DNA of 37,136 nt. Origin: an uncultured Alphaproteobacteria bacterium. Lineage in GTDB: Bacteria > Pseudomonadota > Alphaproteobacteria > Caulobacterales > Hyphomonadaceae. The position numbers and the translations under genes were made by a program. Below the pieces are notes generated by a model. The model did no database searches, was not told where the DNA came from, and saw only the letters and a program-made list of their open reading frames with translations. The DNA is taken from the NCBI GenBank assembly GCA_903831255.1, contig CAIKWZ010000005.1, positions 1 through 37,136 of the forward strand, given 5' to 3'. Positions 26,912 to 36,529 of the stretch are shown in pieces. Numbering within the stretch: position 1 is the stretch's first letter; each line of letters opens with the position of its first letter.

Positions 26912-29900
26912 AATACGCTGAACTGAACTGCGCTTCCCATTTTTCATTCCTGAGGGGGGTCAGCTCCTGCGATGAGCTGTTTGCTCGCGGCGCCGAGCTC
27001 GGCCTTGAGGCCCTCGCCATAACTGATCGCAATACACTGTCGGGTATTGTCCGCGCTCATGAGGCGTCGCGCGCCTCCGGCCTGCGCCTCATTGTCGGCT
27101 GCCGACTGGATCTCTCCGAGGGAAGCACCCTCCTCGTCTACCCCAGAGACCGCACAGGCTATGCAGGCCTATGCCGCCTGCTTTCAACGGGCAAACGACG
27201 CGCCGGAAAGGGTGGGTGCCTCCTCGGATGGGAGGATGTCGCCGCCTATTCGTCCGGTCTTGTCGGGTGCCTGATCCCGGACATGCCCGATGAACGTCTC
27301 GAACAGCAGGCTCGCCTCATGAGAGATACCTTCGGCGATCGCGGGTATCTCTCCCTGACGCTTCGTCGTCGCCCGGGGGATCAGGTGCGCCTGCGCGCAC
27401 TGTCCGATATGGCCCGGCGTATGGGTCTTCTGTCCGTCGTAACAGGAGATGTTCTCTACCACCGACCGGACCGACGCCCCCTCCAGGATGTCGTCACCTG
27501 CATTCGGGAGGGCTGCACGATCGACACGCTGGGATTTCGCAGAGAGAGAATGGGCGATCAGACCCTCAACGATCCGGCGGAAGTCTACCGCCTCTATGCA
27601 GGCTTTCCGGATGCGATCGAGCGGACCGTCGAGATCGCCAAGGCCTGCCGGTTCTCGCTGGACGAGCTTGCCTATCAGTATCCCGACGAGCTGGACGGAT
27701 CGGGGCTCACTTCTCAGGAGACACTCGAGCGCCTGACCTGGACGGGGGCCGGGGAGCGCTATCCGGACGGAGTTCCGGAAGGCGTGCGCGCCACGCTTCG
27801 TCATGAGCTCGATCTGATCCGAACTCTTGATTACGCTCCCTATTTCCTGACCGTGAACTCCATCGTCCGGTTCGCCCGAGGTCAGGGCATTCTCTGTCAG
27901 GGCCGAGGATCGGCGGCCAACTCGGCCGTCTGTTATGTCCTCGGCATCACCTCCATCGATCCGGATCGAAACGATCTTCTGTTCGAGCGCTTCATCAGTC
28001 TCGAACGCAGGGAGCCTCCCGATATCGATGTCGATTTCGAACACGACCGGCGTGAGATCGTCATGCAATGGGTGTTCGATACCTATGGACGCAATCACGC
28101 GGCTCTCTGCTCGACCGTCATCCGGTATCGCGCACGCGGAGCAATACGCGATGTCGGCAAGGCTCTCGGCCTGTCGGAAGATATGATCCGCCTTCTTTCC
28201 TCCTCCATGTCCCGCGGCGCTGAAGGACGACTCGATCGTAGCCGACTTGAAGAGATAGGCCTCAATCCTGGCGATCGACGCCTGCGCCTTGCCCTCGACC
28301 TCGCCCATCAGCTGACCGGAGCGCCCCGTCATCTCTCCCAGCATCCGGGAGGATTTGTTCTCACCCGCGATCGTCTGGATGAGCTCTGCCCGATCGAGCC
28401 GGCAGCCATGGACAACCGACAGGTCATCGAGTGGGACAAAGACGACATCGACGCCCTGAAATTCATGAAGGTGGATTGCCTGGCTCTGGGCATGCTGAGC
28501 TGTATGAAACGGTGCTTCGACCTTCTTGCCGAGCACAAGGAAAGTCATCTCGACCTCGCACGCATCCCGCCAGAAGACCCCGCGACCTACGCCATGATCC
28601 GCAAGGCCGACACGATCGGCGTCTTCCAGATCGAGAGCCGGGCTCAGATGGCCATGCTGCCCCGTATCAAGCCGCGGACCTTCTATGATCTGGTGATCGA
28701 GGTAGCTATCGTTCGTCCGGGTCCCATTCAGGGCGACATGGTCCATCCCTATCTCCGACGCCGGGAAGGACGCGAGAAGATCGAGTATCCCACCCCCGAG
28801 CTCGAGCGCGTCCTTGGAAAGACACTCGGGGTTCCCCTCTTTCAGGAGCAGGCGATGCGCGTCGCCATCGAATGCGCGGGGTTCACACCCGGGGAGGCGG
28901 ACCAGCTGCGCCGGGCCATGGCGACGTTCAAGTTCACCGGCGGGGTCGGCCCCTTTCGTGAGAAACTCATTCATGGAATGATCGCCCGAGGCTATCCGCC
29001 AGCGTTCGCCGAGCGAACCTTCCGCCAGCTTGAGGGGTTTGGCTCCTATGGCTTTCCTGAAAGCCATGCAGCCTCCTTCGCCCTCATCGCCTACGCCTCG
29101 TCGTGGATGAAATGTCATCACCCGGACGTCTTCTGCGCAGGTCTTCTGAACGCCCAGCCCATGGGCTTTTACGCGCCGGCGCAGATTGTCCGGGATGCGC
29201 AGGAGCATGGTGTCGACATCCGCCCGGTCTGCCTCAACACATCGCAATGGGACTGCACGCTCGAAGAGACAGGCGGACCTCTGAAATCTGTTCGTCTCGG
29301 CATGAGGCTGGTGAAGGGTCTGGCCTCTCGCGACGCCAGAGCCCTGATCGCTGCGCGAGGCCTCAGGCCCTTCACCAGCCTTGAAGACCTCTGGCGACGA
29401 AGCGACCTTCCCAACGAGACTTTCCTGCATCTGGCCGAGGCCGATGCATTCTCGCCCTCCCTGGGTCTGTCACGCAGAGAGGCGCGGTGGGCGATCCGAT
29501 CCCGTCGTCCTTGCGCCCTGCCCCTCTTCGAGGCGGCTGACAGGCGAGAGACAACCTCCCGCCCGGAAATCGAGGAGCCGCAGGTCGCCCTCAAACCCAT
29601 GACCCTCGGTCAGGACGTCACCGAAGATTATCAGACCACCGGCCTCAGCCTGAAGCGACATCCGATCTCTTTTCTCAGAGACGATCTCGAGCGGATGGGG
29701 GTCAAACCCTGCGCGGCAGGGCTCGAGGGACGATCCGGGGCCTCCATGTCGGCAGCCGGCCTTGTTCTTATCCGTCAGCGCCCCGGCTCAGCCAAGGGCG
29801 TTATGTTCCTGACGCTTGAGGACGAAACCGGGATCCTGAATCTGATCATCTGGCCGAAGGTTTTCGAACGGAACCGCCGACTGATCCTGTCATCCTCCAT

Positions 29901-30147
29901 GCTGCTGGCTGAAGGGACCCTGCAAAAAGCAGGAGAGGTCGTTCATCTGATTGTCCGCCGGGTCGAGGACGGATCCGAAGCTCTCGCCGCGATCGGGAAA
30001 GCGCCTCTTCAGGCCAGGCTGGGTCGGGGGGACGAGTATCGGGGACAGGGGGCATCCAGCCCTCTGTCATTGCCGGCCCGACCGTCGGGACACTATGGCC
30101 AAACGGGCCGGGACGGCCTGCGCCCGCGCAGCCGGGATTTCCGCTGA
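26908..30147 (+). CDS. dnaE2: Error-prone DNA polymerase DnaE2 (ImuC)
   Basis: 1079 residues, the expected length. The start ATG 26908 overlaps the imuB stop and gives the standard [17 protein letters not shown]. The N-terminal PHP domain (to about 280) includes [20 protein letters not shown]. The polymerase core has [19 protein letters not shown] and the catalytic aspartates in [16 protein letters not shown], then [20 protein letters not shown]. The C-terminal OB-like part includes [20 protein letters not shown]. It carries out translesion synthesis and SOS mutagenesis with ImuA and ImuB. It ends 37 bp before the convergent PI-PLC-like gene. Confidence 0.97.
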   Translation: MKYAELNCASHFSFLRGVSSCDELFARGAELGLEALAITDRNTLSGIVRAHEASRASGLRLIVGCRLDLSEGSTLLVYPRDRTGYAGLCRLLSTGKRRAGKGGCLLGWEDVAAYSSGLVGCLIPDMPDERLEQQARLMRDTFGDRGYLSLTLRRRPGDQVRLRALSDMARRMGLLSVVTGDVLYHRPDRRPLQDVVTCIREGCTIDTLGFRRERMGDQTLNDPAEVYRLYAGFPDAIERTVEIAKACRFSLDELAYQYPDELDGSGLTSQETLERLTWTGAGERYPDGVPEGVRATLRHELDLIRTLDYAPYFLTVNSIVRFARGQGILCQGRGSAANSAVCYVLGITSIDPDRNDLLFERFISLERREPPDIDVDFEHDRREIVMQWVFDTYGRNHAALCSTVIRYRARGAIRDVGKALGLSEDMIRLLSSSMSRGAEGRLDRSRLEEIGLNPGDRRLRLALDLAHQLTGAPRHLSQHPGGFVLTRDRLDELCPIEPAAMDNRQVIEWDKDDIDALKFMKVDCLALGMLSCMKRCFDLLAEHKESHLDLARIPPEDPATYAMIRKADTIGVFQIESRAQMAMLPRIKPRTFYDLVIEVAIVRPGPIQGDMVHPYLRRREGREKIEYPTPELERVLGKTLGVPLFQEQAMRVAIECAGFTPGEADQLRRAMATFKFTGGVGPFREKLIHGMIARGYPPAFAERTFRQLEGFGSYGFPESHAASFALIAYASSWMKCHHPDVFCAGLLNAQPMGFYAPAQIVRDAQEHGVDIRPVCLNTSQWDCTLEETGGPLKSVRLGMRLVKGLASRDARALIAARGLRPFTSLEDLWRRSDLPNETFLHLAEADAFSPSLGLSRREARWAIRSRRPCALPLFEAADRRETTSRPEIEEPQVALKPMTLGQDVTEDYQTTGLSLKRHPISFLRDDLERMGVKPCAAGLEGRSGASMSAAGLVLIRQRPGSAKGVMFLTLEDETGILNLIIWPKVFERNRRLILSSSMLLAEGTLQKAGEVVHLIVRRVEDGSEALAAIGKAPLQARLGRGDEYRGQGASSPLSLPARPSGHYGQTGRDGLRPRSRDFR

Positions 30148-30184
30148 ACCCGCTGCGGCATGTTCCATGACACGATAAGCCAGC

Positions 30185-31354
30185 TTACGGACAGCGCGCC
30201 GTCACAGCGTTGCAGCGAACATAAGGGCCCTCAAAACTCTGAACAAACCTAAGTCCTTCCGGATCCGGCACACCCGGATAGAGATCCGTGCTCACCAGTT
30301 GCGCTCCGGACCGGATTGCAGCCGCCATGCGCCCCCGGTCCTTTGATCTCGCCTCAGCCATCCCGGAATCCGCTCGCGTCCGCACCAGAAACCCCTCGCG
30401 AACCAGACGGCGGATCCGCTCCTCCTCCCGCACAGGGTCCTGGATGTTGAACGCGCTCGCTTCAGCATCCTCCTCGCCATACCAGGCGAACATGACACGC
30501 CCCGCAAGCGAGGGATGATTTTCACGATAGAGATTCGCATGCTCCGCCGAACCGTCCAGAATGAACACAAAGCGTCCCCTCGCCGCCTCCAGACGCGGCC
30601 AGAGACCCGCGCGCACCGCCTCGCGGAGGCTTGCACGGTTCCCGCGCACGTTATCGGGCGTGATCAGCCGCTCGCTCCCCATGACGGACAGGATATCCTC
30701 ATCCAGAGCATTCAGCCCCGCTGCATCGAAGCGCACCGCCGGTCGGGCCGGGCCATCCGCCGTGAAGTCACGGGCATTGATGAGGATCACCACCGGATCA
30801 TGCCCCTGATGCGCCTCCGACCAGCGCCTGAAGATCTCAAGACAGGTTCGCAAGGTAAGGCAGTGGGTCTCATAATCATTGACAGGAGAATGAAGGATCT
30901 TCGCCCCCGGAGCGCTCATCAGCGTCCGAACCTCTTTTCCCGCCGCCTCATAGGGACGCAGATAGCGCCCCCCCTGAGGGTCGGGCGCCACATCGAGTTC
31001 AAACTGCCGAAGACCCAGTTCGAGCTGGCTTTCCAGAGGCGGGTGCCCGTAGGCCAGTAAGGGCCAGGCGCGCGCCGAGGCGCTCTGGATCGCCTCGCGG
31101 ATCAACGGCGAGGGATACGGACGATAACTGTTGTGCGATCCCAGAATCTGAAGCTGATCCAGACGAAGATCGACGCTCTGGGCCGCTGCAGGCGTGACGC
31201 CGGACAGGAGACAGATTATTCCTGCAAAACAGCCGCGAACCCTCTGCGCCCATCCCGAGCGAGCCCAGACCAGTCCAGCCTCCTTCCAGGAATTCCCATG
31301 ATCGGCCGGGGCGGCGACCTGTCTCACTATAACGTCGATATCAGCCTTGTTCAT
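30185..31354 (-). CDS. Ca2+-dependent PI-PLC-like exported protein
   Basis: 389 residues from ATG 31354, behind AGGGAGAGG. A signal-like hydrophobic segment (CFAGIICLLSGVTPAAAQS, about 42-60) ends in a probable cleavage site, though the 40-residue n-region is long. The mature protein starts VDLRLDQLQILGSHNSYRPY: the His of GSHNSY and the acidic residues of LRQFELDVAPDPQGG are the catalytic and metal-binding pattern of the Ca2+-dependent PI-PLC C1-like family. ILHSPVNDYETHCLTLRTCL and PVVILINARDF follow. The usual chemistry is cleavage of a phosphodiester in a (glyco)phospholipid; the real substrate is unknown. It lies 80 bp after the PhoX-like gene, probably as one transcript. Confidence 0.85.
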   Translation of the reverse strand: MNKADIDVIVRQVAAPADHGNSWKEAGLVWARSGWAQRVRGCFAGIICLLSGVTPAAAQSVDLRLDQLQILGSHNSYRPYPSPLIREAIQSASARAWPLLAYGHPPLESQLELGLRQFELDVAPDPQGGRYLRPYEAAGKEVRTLMSAPGAKILHSPVNDYETHCLTLRTCLEIFRRWSEAHQGHDPVVILINARDFTADGPARPAVRFDAAGLNALDEDILSVMGSERLITPDNVRGNRASLREAVRAGLWPRLEAARGRFVFILDGSAEHANLYRENHPSLAGRVMFAWYGEEDAEASAFNIQDPVREEERIRRLVREGFLVRTRADSGMAEARSKDRGRMAAAIRSGAQLVSTDLYPGVPDPEGLRFVQSFEGPYVRCNAVTARCP

Positions 31355-31386
31355 TGACCTCTCCCTGCCCGATGGTCCAGCGCGCC

Positions 31387-31402
31387 ACGGGCTCACGCCC
31401 GT
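31387..31402 (-). repeat. Small GNRA-type hairpin between phoX-like and PI-PLC-like genes
   Basis: On the transcript strand ACGGGC, loop GTGA, GCCCGT. It lies in the 80-bp intercistronic gap without a T-run, so it may stabilise or process the mRNA rather than end it. Confidence 0.4.
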
Positions 31403-31434
31403 TACCCTCCAGGCGCGCATGAAGCGCGTACCTT

Positions 31435-32853
31435 TCAGACCGCCCGCACCAGAGAACCCCAGGGACCCCTGATCGCCAGGGTGACGCCTGGCTTCTGAAC
31501 ATTGACGAAGAGGACAGAACCATCCGGAGAAAAGCAAGGTCCGCAGAGCTCAGAGCGATCCGGGTGAGCGTTACGCGCCAGCGGAAAGACCCTGCCACCC
31601 GGGGTCACAAGGCGCAGGAAGTTATCTTCCCTGCCGTCCTCGGCGGTCACCAGAAACCCATGCGGGCTTGCGCAGATATTGTCGATGATCTCGAATTCCG
31701 AAGCGCTGCGTCCTTCGACGAAGAGCGACAATGCGCCGGGCTCGGTCCGCTCCTCCGCACGCCCCTCAAAACGGCTCGGTCGATAGCGCCAGATCTGTCC
31801 TAAACGGGCCGGGCCGCCCGAGGTGGAGACCAGATATACGGTCGGACGACCCTCCTCCATAGCGAGGGTCAGTCCCTCCCCGCGGGCGAAGATGGCGGCG
31901 CCAGCCTTACGACCCCGAAATCTCAGATCGCCGTCGGGCGCCTCGACATCATCAAGATCGACCCAGTCCACTATGAGAGAACGACCCGGCTCAATGGCAA
32001 GCCCGCCTGAACCGTTGCGCGTATCGGCGCCGGCCTGCTCGCGCAGGGCAAGCGCCTGGAGCCGCCCTCCCCTCTGGAGCTCGCCTGTTGCCTCCGGCAG
32101 ATATCGGTAGAACAGCCCCTCCTGATCGTCCTCAGAGAGATAGACAATCCCGGTTTCGGGATCGACCGCAGCGGCCTCATGGACGAACCGCCCCATCCCT
32201 TTAAGCGGAACCGGCGCCACAAGGCCAGGCGCTTGCGCGGGAACCTCAAAGACGAACCCATGGTCGCGTTGCGCATTGTCGCCCGCCCGTTCAACCGTTT
32301 CCTCGCAGGAGAGCCACGACCCCCAGGGCGTGGCTCCGCCAGCGCAGTTGGTCGCCGTCCCGGCAAGGCTCAAGTGGGAGCGCTCAAGACGGCCGGTTCG
32401 AAGGTTCACCAGGAGGGTTGTCGTTCCTCCTAGGAGGGGACGGCCCCCGGCGGTTCGATCATAAATCTGAGCCGCAGACAGCGAGCCGGCCCTCTCAAAG
32501 TTATCTCCGAACGCTCCACCCCTTGAACGCGATGCGCCGATTTCGTGATTGCGGACGAGAATACAGCGATCGGGATCTCCGGCGACCGGAAACGCAGCCA
32601 TCCCGTCATGCGCATCCGGCTCAAAGAGCCCGTCGGACATCACATCGCCCGCCTTCGAGATCCGGGTGCAGGAAAAGCCCTTTGGCAAATCCAGCCAACC
32701 GGCGGGGTCCGGTTCCAACGGAGGAAAGTCGGGCCTTCCCCCATCGCCCCGAACCGGTGCGCCCGGAGCGCAGGCGCTGAGAGCGCCAAGACCCTGAAGA
32801 GCCAGAGCTGCGCCAGCAGCCGTCCGGAGAAAAGCTCGTCTTGTGTCTGACAT
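31435..32853 (-). CDS. PhoX/DUF839-family exported phosphatase-like protein
   Basis: 472 residues. The signal is of the Tat type: MSDTRRAFLRTAAGAALAL with the twin-arginine RRAFLR, then GALSACA, a possible lipobox. The mature protein follows the PhoX pattern: GWLDLPKGFSCTRISKAGD, ILVRNHEIGAS, GATPWGSWLSCEETVERAGD, VHEAAAVDPETGIVYLSEDD and SPHGFLVTAEDGREDNFLRL. PhoX proteins are Ca2+/Fe-dependent alkaline phosphatases of the periplasm; whether this member is active cannot be told from sequence. Two adjacent ATGs exist (32856, 32853); the second is better spaced from GAGAG. It probably heads an operon with the PI-PLC-like gene. No convincing Pho box was found upstream. Confidence 0.85.
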   Translation of the reverse strand: MSDTRRAFLRTAAGAALALQGLGALSACAPGAPVRGDGGRPDFPPLEPDPAGWLDLPKGFSCTRISKAGDVMSDGLFEPDAHDGMAAFPVAGDPDRCILVRNHEIGASRSRGGAFGDNFERAGSLSAAQIYDRTAGGRPLLGGTTTLLVNLRTGRLERSHLSLAGTATNCAGGATPWGSWLSCEETVERAGDNAQRDHGFVFEVPAQAPGLVAPVPLKGMGRFVHEAAAVDPETGIVYLSEDDQEGLFYRYLPEATGELQRGGRLQALALREQAGADTRNGSGGLAIEPGRSLIVDWVDLDDVEAPDGDLRFRGRKAGAAIFARGEGLTLAMEEGRPTVYLVSTSGGPARLGQIWRYRPSRFEGRAEERTEPGALSLFVEGRSASEFEIIDNICASPHGFLVTAEDGREDNFLRLVTPGGRVFPLARNAHPDRSELCGPCFSPDGSVLFVNVQKPGVTLAIRGPWGSLVRAV

Positions 32854-33138
32854 CATGTCTCTCAACTTTATGCCGTGGTCGCCTTACGCAAGTCCTGGCA
32901 GTCACTCCGCAACGGCGCGGCGTCTGCCCGATCTATACGAAAAATGTTTATTGCCGACAGACTGACACTCTGACCACGCGGGGCCTAGCTGCTGAGCATG
33001 ACACGCCCGTGACACCGTCTTGTCAAAAGCGGTTCGATGAGAGGTCCGGCCCCCTTACAAGGGGGATGGATTGAAGCTGGTCAAACGGCCCCGTGTATGA
33101 CAGGAGGCGAAGAAATAGGTTCCAGCGAGTGACAGAGT

Positions 33139-35538
33139 ATGCGTCAGGCGGTCATTCTGGTCGGCGGTCGTGGAACACGGCTTGGCGCGCTTGCGCAGGA
33201 TACGCCCAAGCCCCTCATGCCGATTACGGGTGATATCCGGTTTCTGGATTACCTTGTTGAGAACATTGCACGACACGGCTTCGAGGAGATCCTACTTCTC
33301 GCAGGCCATCTCGCCCATAAGGTCGTTGAGCGTTACTCAGGTCGGACGGTTCGGGGGGCTCAACTTCATGTCATTCCCGAACCAGCTCCGGCCGGAACAG
33401 CCGGCGCCCTGATCCATGCCCGTGAGCGACTCGATGATGTCTTCCTCATGTCGAATGGCGACAGCTTTCTGGACATGAATTACCTGGCCCTGTCAGGCGC
33501 GCTTAAAGCCAACGTCGTCGGAGCGCTGGCTTTGCGCGAGGTTGACGATGCCAGACGTTTTGGCCGGGTGTCCCTTGAGGGGAACCATATCACTGCCTTT
33601 CATGAGAAGGACGCGTCGTGGACCGGTCCGGCCCTGATCTCAGGAGGGGTCTATGCGCTTCGTCGGTCCATCCTCGACCGGGTGAGCGAGCTTCCCTGCT
33701 CGATCGAGACCGATATCTTCCCTCAGCTTCTCGCTTCAGGTCAGCTTTCCGGCCTGAAGATCGACGGGTTTTTCATCGACATCGGTCTGCCCGAAACACT
33801 CCAGGAAGGCCGCATCAGTTTGCCCGACCGCATGCGCCGACCGGCCGTATTTTTCGACCGGGACGGCACGCTGAACGTTGACCACGGCTATACCCACAAA
33901 GTTGAAGATCTCGTCTTCCTCCCCGGAGCTATCGAGGCAATCCGGGCGGTGAACGATGCGGGAGCCCTTGCCATCGTGATCACCAATCAGGCCGGCCTCG
34001 CGAGAGGCCTTTACGAGGCCGCGGATGTCGATCGCTTTCATCGCGCCATGCAGGACCAACTTCGCGCGCATGGCGCGCATATCGATGCCTGGTATATGTG
34101 TCCGTTCCACGAGGACGGAGTTGTGTCTGACTTTCGGCGGAAGGGCCATCCGGACCGCAAGCCCGCCCCCGGCATGATCCGGCGCGCCATGCTTGACTGG
34201 CCGATCCGGACGATGGGATCATTCGCTGTCGGCGATCGCGAGCTGGACCGGGAGGCGGCCTCGAATGCCGGATTGCCTGGGTTCATTGTCCGGCCTGGCG
34301 AACTGCTGGGACAGGTTCAATCATCTCTGAGATCTCTGAACTCATCTTCGTCCCTGCATAACCTCTCACAGGAGAGCGCCGTGTCAGACTTTCAGCCCAT
34401 CATCGCCCGAGCCGCCCACGCCCGAGAGTGGCTTTTCAACCATGCCCTGCCGCTGTGGTGGCACATCGGTTTCGATCCCAAGGCCGCATGTTTCCATGAA
34501 CGCATTGCTCATGACGGCAGTCCGGTCATGCTTTCCCGACGAATTCGCGTTCAGGCGCGACAGACATTTGTCTACGCTATGGCAGGTCGACTTGGCTGGT
34601 CCGGTCCGTGGCGCGAGGCGGTTGAGGCGGGCACGAGGGTTCTGTTGGAGTGCGGACTGAGAAAAGATGGGGGAACGATTTATTCGCTCGACGAAAGAGG
34701 CAACCGCCTGGATGAGAGCAGAGATCTTTACGACACCGCCTTCGTCACATTCGCCCTAGCTCATGCAGGCGCCATTCTAAAACGTCAGGATTGTCTTGAG
34801 GCCGCCTCCTCTCTCGTGAACTGGACCTACGCCAACTGGTCGCACCCAAATGGAGGCTTTCTTGAGGGAGACATAGTGACCGTCCCTCCACGGCGTCAGA
34901 ATCCTCACATGCATATGCTCGAGGCGCTGCTCGCGCTTCATGAGGCGACTGGCGACGCCCTGGCCCTCAAGCGCGCCGGGGCGATCGTCGAGCTTTTCAC
35001 CACGCGCTTCATGAGTGAACGCTGGGGCGCGCTGCTGGAGTATTTCGACGAGGCCTGGGCGCCCGTCGCTGGAGATGAAGGCCGCATCAGCGAGCCCGGG
35101 CACCAGTTCGAATGGTCATGGCTCCTCGATCGCTATCGTCGTCTCTCCGGGGTCGATGTCTCGCAGGCCGCGCACCGGATTTATGTTCATGGCGAGGCCT
35201 ATGGCGTTCCAAGCGACGGATACACGGTTGATGAGGTATGGGCCGAGGGCGTCGTCCGAACGCCGACATCACGGCTGTGGCCGCATACGGAGCGCATCAA
35301 GGCGAACATCATCCGCGTGGAGACCCTTCGCGACCCGCGCGCGGCTGGTCACGTGGTTGAGGCGTTCGACGCCCTGATGACCTATTGCGACCTGCCCATA
35401 CCCGGCCTGTGGCGCGACCGAAGGCTTCCGGACGGATCCTTCCTAGAGGAGGCTGCGCCGGCGAGCTCTTTCTACCATATCATCCTCGCTCTCTCAGAAC
35501 TCATCCGGGTGGCCGATATGCTTGAGAGAGGCGGGTGA
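33139..35538 (+). CDS. Triple fusion: nucleotidyltransferase, HAD phosphatase, AGE epimerase/isomerase
   Basis: 799 residues with three enzymes in series. Residues 1 to about 228 are a sugar-1-phosphate nucleotidyltransferase (LVGGRGTRLGALAQDTPKPL, NGDSF at 106-110) like HddC. Residues 233 to about 390 are a HAD-IIIA phosphatase of GmhB/HisB type (FFDRDGTLN with Asp240 and Asp242, TNQAGLARG, RKPAPG, VGDRELD). Its Zn loop keeps CPFH, but the second Cys pair is replaced by GHPDRKP. Residues 391-414 are a Ser-rich linker. From 415 an AGE-type barrel follows, with the expected His in NPHMHMLEA, PGHQFEWSW and WPHTERIKA. Together they suggest dephosphorylation, NDP-sugar formation and sugar isomerisation or epimerisation, possibly for heptose- or mannose-type precursors. 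The main start has a weak ribosome site. An orphan AGGAGG lies 32 bases upstream, inside an 11-codon mini-frame. Confidence 0.88.
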   Translation: MRQAVILVGGRGTRLGALAQDTPKPLMPITGDIRFLDYLVENIARHGFEEILLLAGHLAHKVVERYSGRTVRGAQLHVIPEPAPAGTAGALIHARERLDDVFLMSNGDSFLDMNYLALSGALKANVVGALALREVDDARRFGRVSLEGNHITAFHEKDASWTGPALISGGVYALRRSILDRVSELPCSIETDIFPQLLASGQLSGLKIDGFFIDIGLPETLQEGRISLPDRMRRPAVFFDRDGTLNVDHGYTHKVEDLVFLPGAIEAIRAVNDAGALAIVITNQAGLARGLYEAADVDRFHRAMQDQLRAHGAHIDAWYMCPFHEDGVVSDFRRKGHPDRKPAPGMIRRAMLDWPIRTMGSFAVGDRELDREAASNAGLPGFIVRPGELLGQVQSSLRSLNSSSSLHNLSQESAVSDFQPIIARAAHAREWLFNHALPLWWHIGFDPKAACFHERIAHDGSPVMLSRRIRVQARQTFVYAMAGRLGWSGPWREAVEAGTRVLLECGLRKDGGTIYSLDERGNRLDESRDLYDTAFVTFALAHAGAILKRQDCLEAASSLVNWTYANWSHPNGGFLEGDIVTVPPRRQNPHMHMLEALLALHEATGDALALKRAGAIVELFTTRFMSERWGALLEYFDEAWAPVAGDEGRISEPGHQFEWSWLLDRYRRLSGVDVSQAAHRIYVHGEAYGVPSDGYTVDEVWAEGVVRTPTSRLWPHTERIKANIIRVETLRDPRAAGHVVEAFDALMTYCDLPIPGLWRDRRLPDGSFLEEAAPASSFYHIILALSELIRVADMLERGG
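34370..34383 (+). promoter_or_regulatory. Possible internal ribosome site and GTG start for the AGE domain
   Basis: AGGAGA at 34370-34375, five bases, then an in-frame GTG at 34381, which is residue 415 of the fusion and the first residue of the AGE domain (VSDFQPIIARAAHARE). This site is better than the one for the whole protein and may yield a free AGE enzyme. Confidence 0.55.
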
Positions 35539-35876
35539 CGCAGCCGAACGCTCTTTGATCCATCCTCCCAACGCACAGGCGGAGAGATGCCCCTCCTCCA
35601 CAATAAGTCGGCATTTCAAGGACTTCGGGTTGGGCCTTAGAACCACTTCGGTGGGACCGACAACCGCCCCAAAAGCTGGGCCGCGATCCCTTGATATGGT
35701 TTCGCGGCCCGACAAGGCGTACTGCGCAAGATGAGTTAAGGGATACCCCGACCTCGTGACACTGGAATGACAACCGGGGATATGGCGCCGCACGCAGCCC
35801 TTGCGCTCGGCTGGAGAAGCCCGACATAAAGACGTCGGTCAGCTCTCGGATCTCCCCAGGCTCGCCCGGGTGAGAC
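35539..35876. other. Intergenic region before the acyltransferase gene
   Basis: 338 bases with no convincing gene. Open frames on either strand here (for example 35501-35905 reverse) have no family resemblance. It contains a 9-bp perfect inverted repeat, GGGCCGCGA at 35678-35686 and TCGCGGCCC at 35702-35710, without a T-tract. Confidence 0.5.
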
Positions 35877-36509
35877 ATGATGAACAATCCAGTTGGCCGC
35901 CACATCCTCGTCGATCCGGCAACCGCAAGGCCCGCACCCTATCGGGGCGCTCTGTCCGAGATTATCCGGTGGGGATGCATGGCCTATCTCGCCCTCGCCG
36001 GATGGAAAATGAGGGGTGACTGGCCGAAGCTGGACAAATTCGTTCTGGTGGCGGCGCCCCACACATCGAATTGGGACGGAATCAATATGCTGGCGGCGGC
36101 GGCCTATTATCGCGTGCCGCTGCGATGGATGGGAAAGAAGAGCCTCACCACCGGTCCCTTCGGCTGGCTCGTCCGGGCTCTCGGATGCATCCCAATCGAC
36201 CGGTCCCGCGCCAACGACATCGTCCGGATCGTCGCCGACGAAATGATCGCCAGCAAGACCATGGTGCTGGCTGTTCCACCCGAAGGGACACGAAGCCTAG
36301 CTCGAGCCTGGAAGACCGGCTTCTACCATATCGCCCGCCTCGCGGGGGCGCCAATCGTGGTCGCCATTCTCGATTACGGAACGCGGACCATCTCGATCAG
36401 GGCTATTCTTTACCCGGGAGACGATGCTGAGGAAGACATCGCCCTGATCCGATCTCACTACCGGGAGGCGCGAGGGCTCCGAGACAACAAGTTCTCAGCC
36501 GAAGGATGA
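35877..36509 (+). CDS. PlsC-like lysophospholipid acyltransferase
   Basis: 210 residues. VLVAAPHTSNWDGINML carries the HX4D catalytic motif of glycerolipid acyltransferases. RWMGKKSLTTGPFGWLVRAL, GCIPIDRSRAND and VPPEGTRS supply the later conserved blocks, and PEGTRS is the acceptor-binding motif. One hydrophobic segment near residues 28-45 (EIIRWGCMAYLALAGWKM) can hold it at the membrane. It probably transfers a fatty acyl group to a lysophospholipid or another acceptor. Two ATGs (35877 and 35880) are equally possible starts. It is convergent with the serine hydrolase gene. Confidence 0.9.
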   Translation: MMNNPVGRHILVDPATARPAPYRGALSEIIRWGCMAYLALAGWKMRGDWPKLDKFVLVAAPHTSNWDGINMLAAAAYYRVPLRWMGKKSLTTGPFGWLVRALGCIPIDRSRANDIVRIVADEMIASKTMVLAVPPEGTRSLARAWKTGFYHIARLAGAPIVVAILDYGTRTISIRAILYPGDDAEEDIALIRSHYREARGLRDNKFSAEG

Positions 36510-36529
36510 TTGAAAGCGTTCGCTCGCGC

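Noticed and set aside
27184-29430. A 748-codon open frame antisense to dnaE2
   Set aside because: It mirrors the dnaE2 codon pattern, has no family resemblance, and dnaE2 is certain on the other strand.
32900-33000. Possible Pho box before the PhoX-like gene (repeated CTGAC/GACA motifs)
   Set aside because: Spacing of the repeats is not the 11 bp expected for PhoB sites.
35501-35905. A reverse frame in the gap before the acyltransferase
   Set aside because: It overlaps two real genes at its ends and shows no domain or ribosome site.
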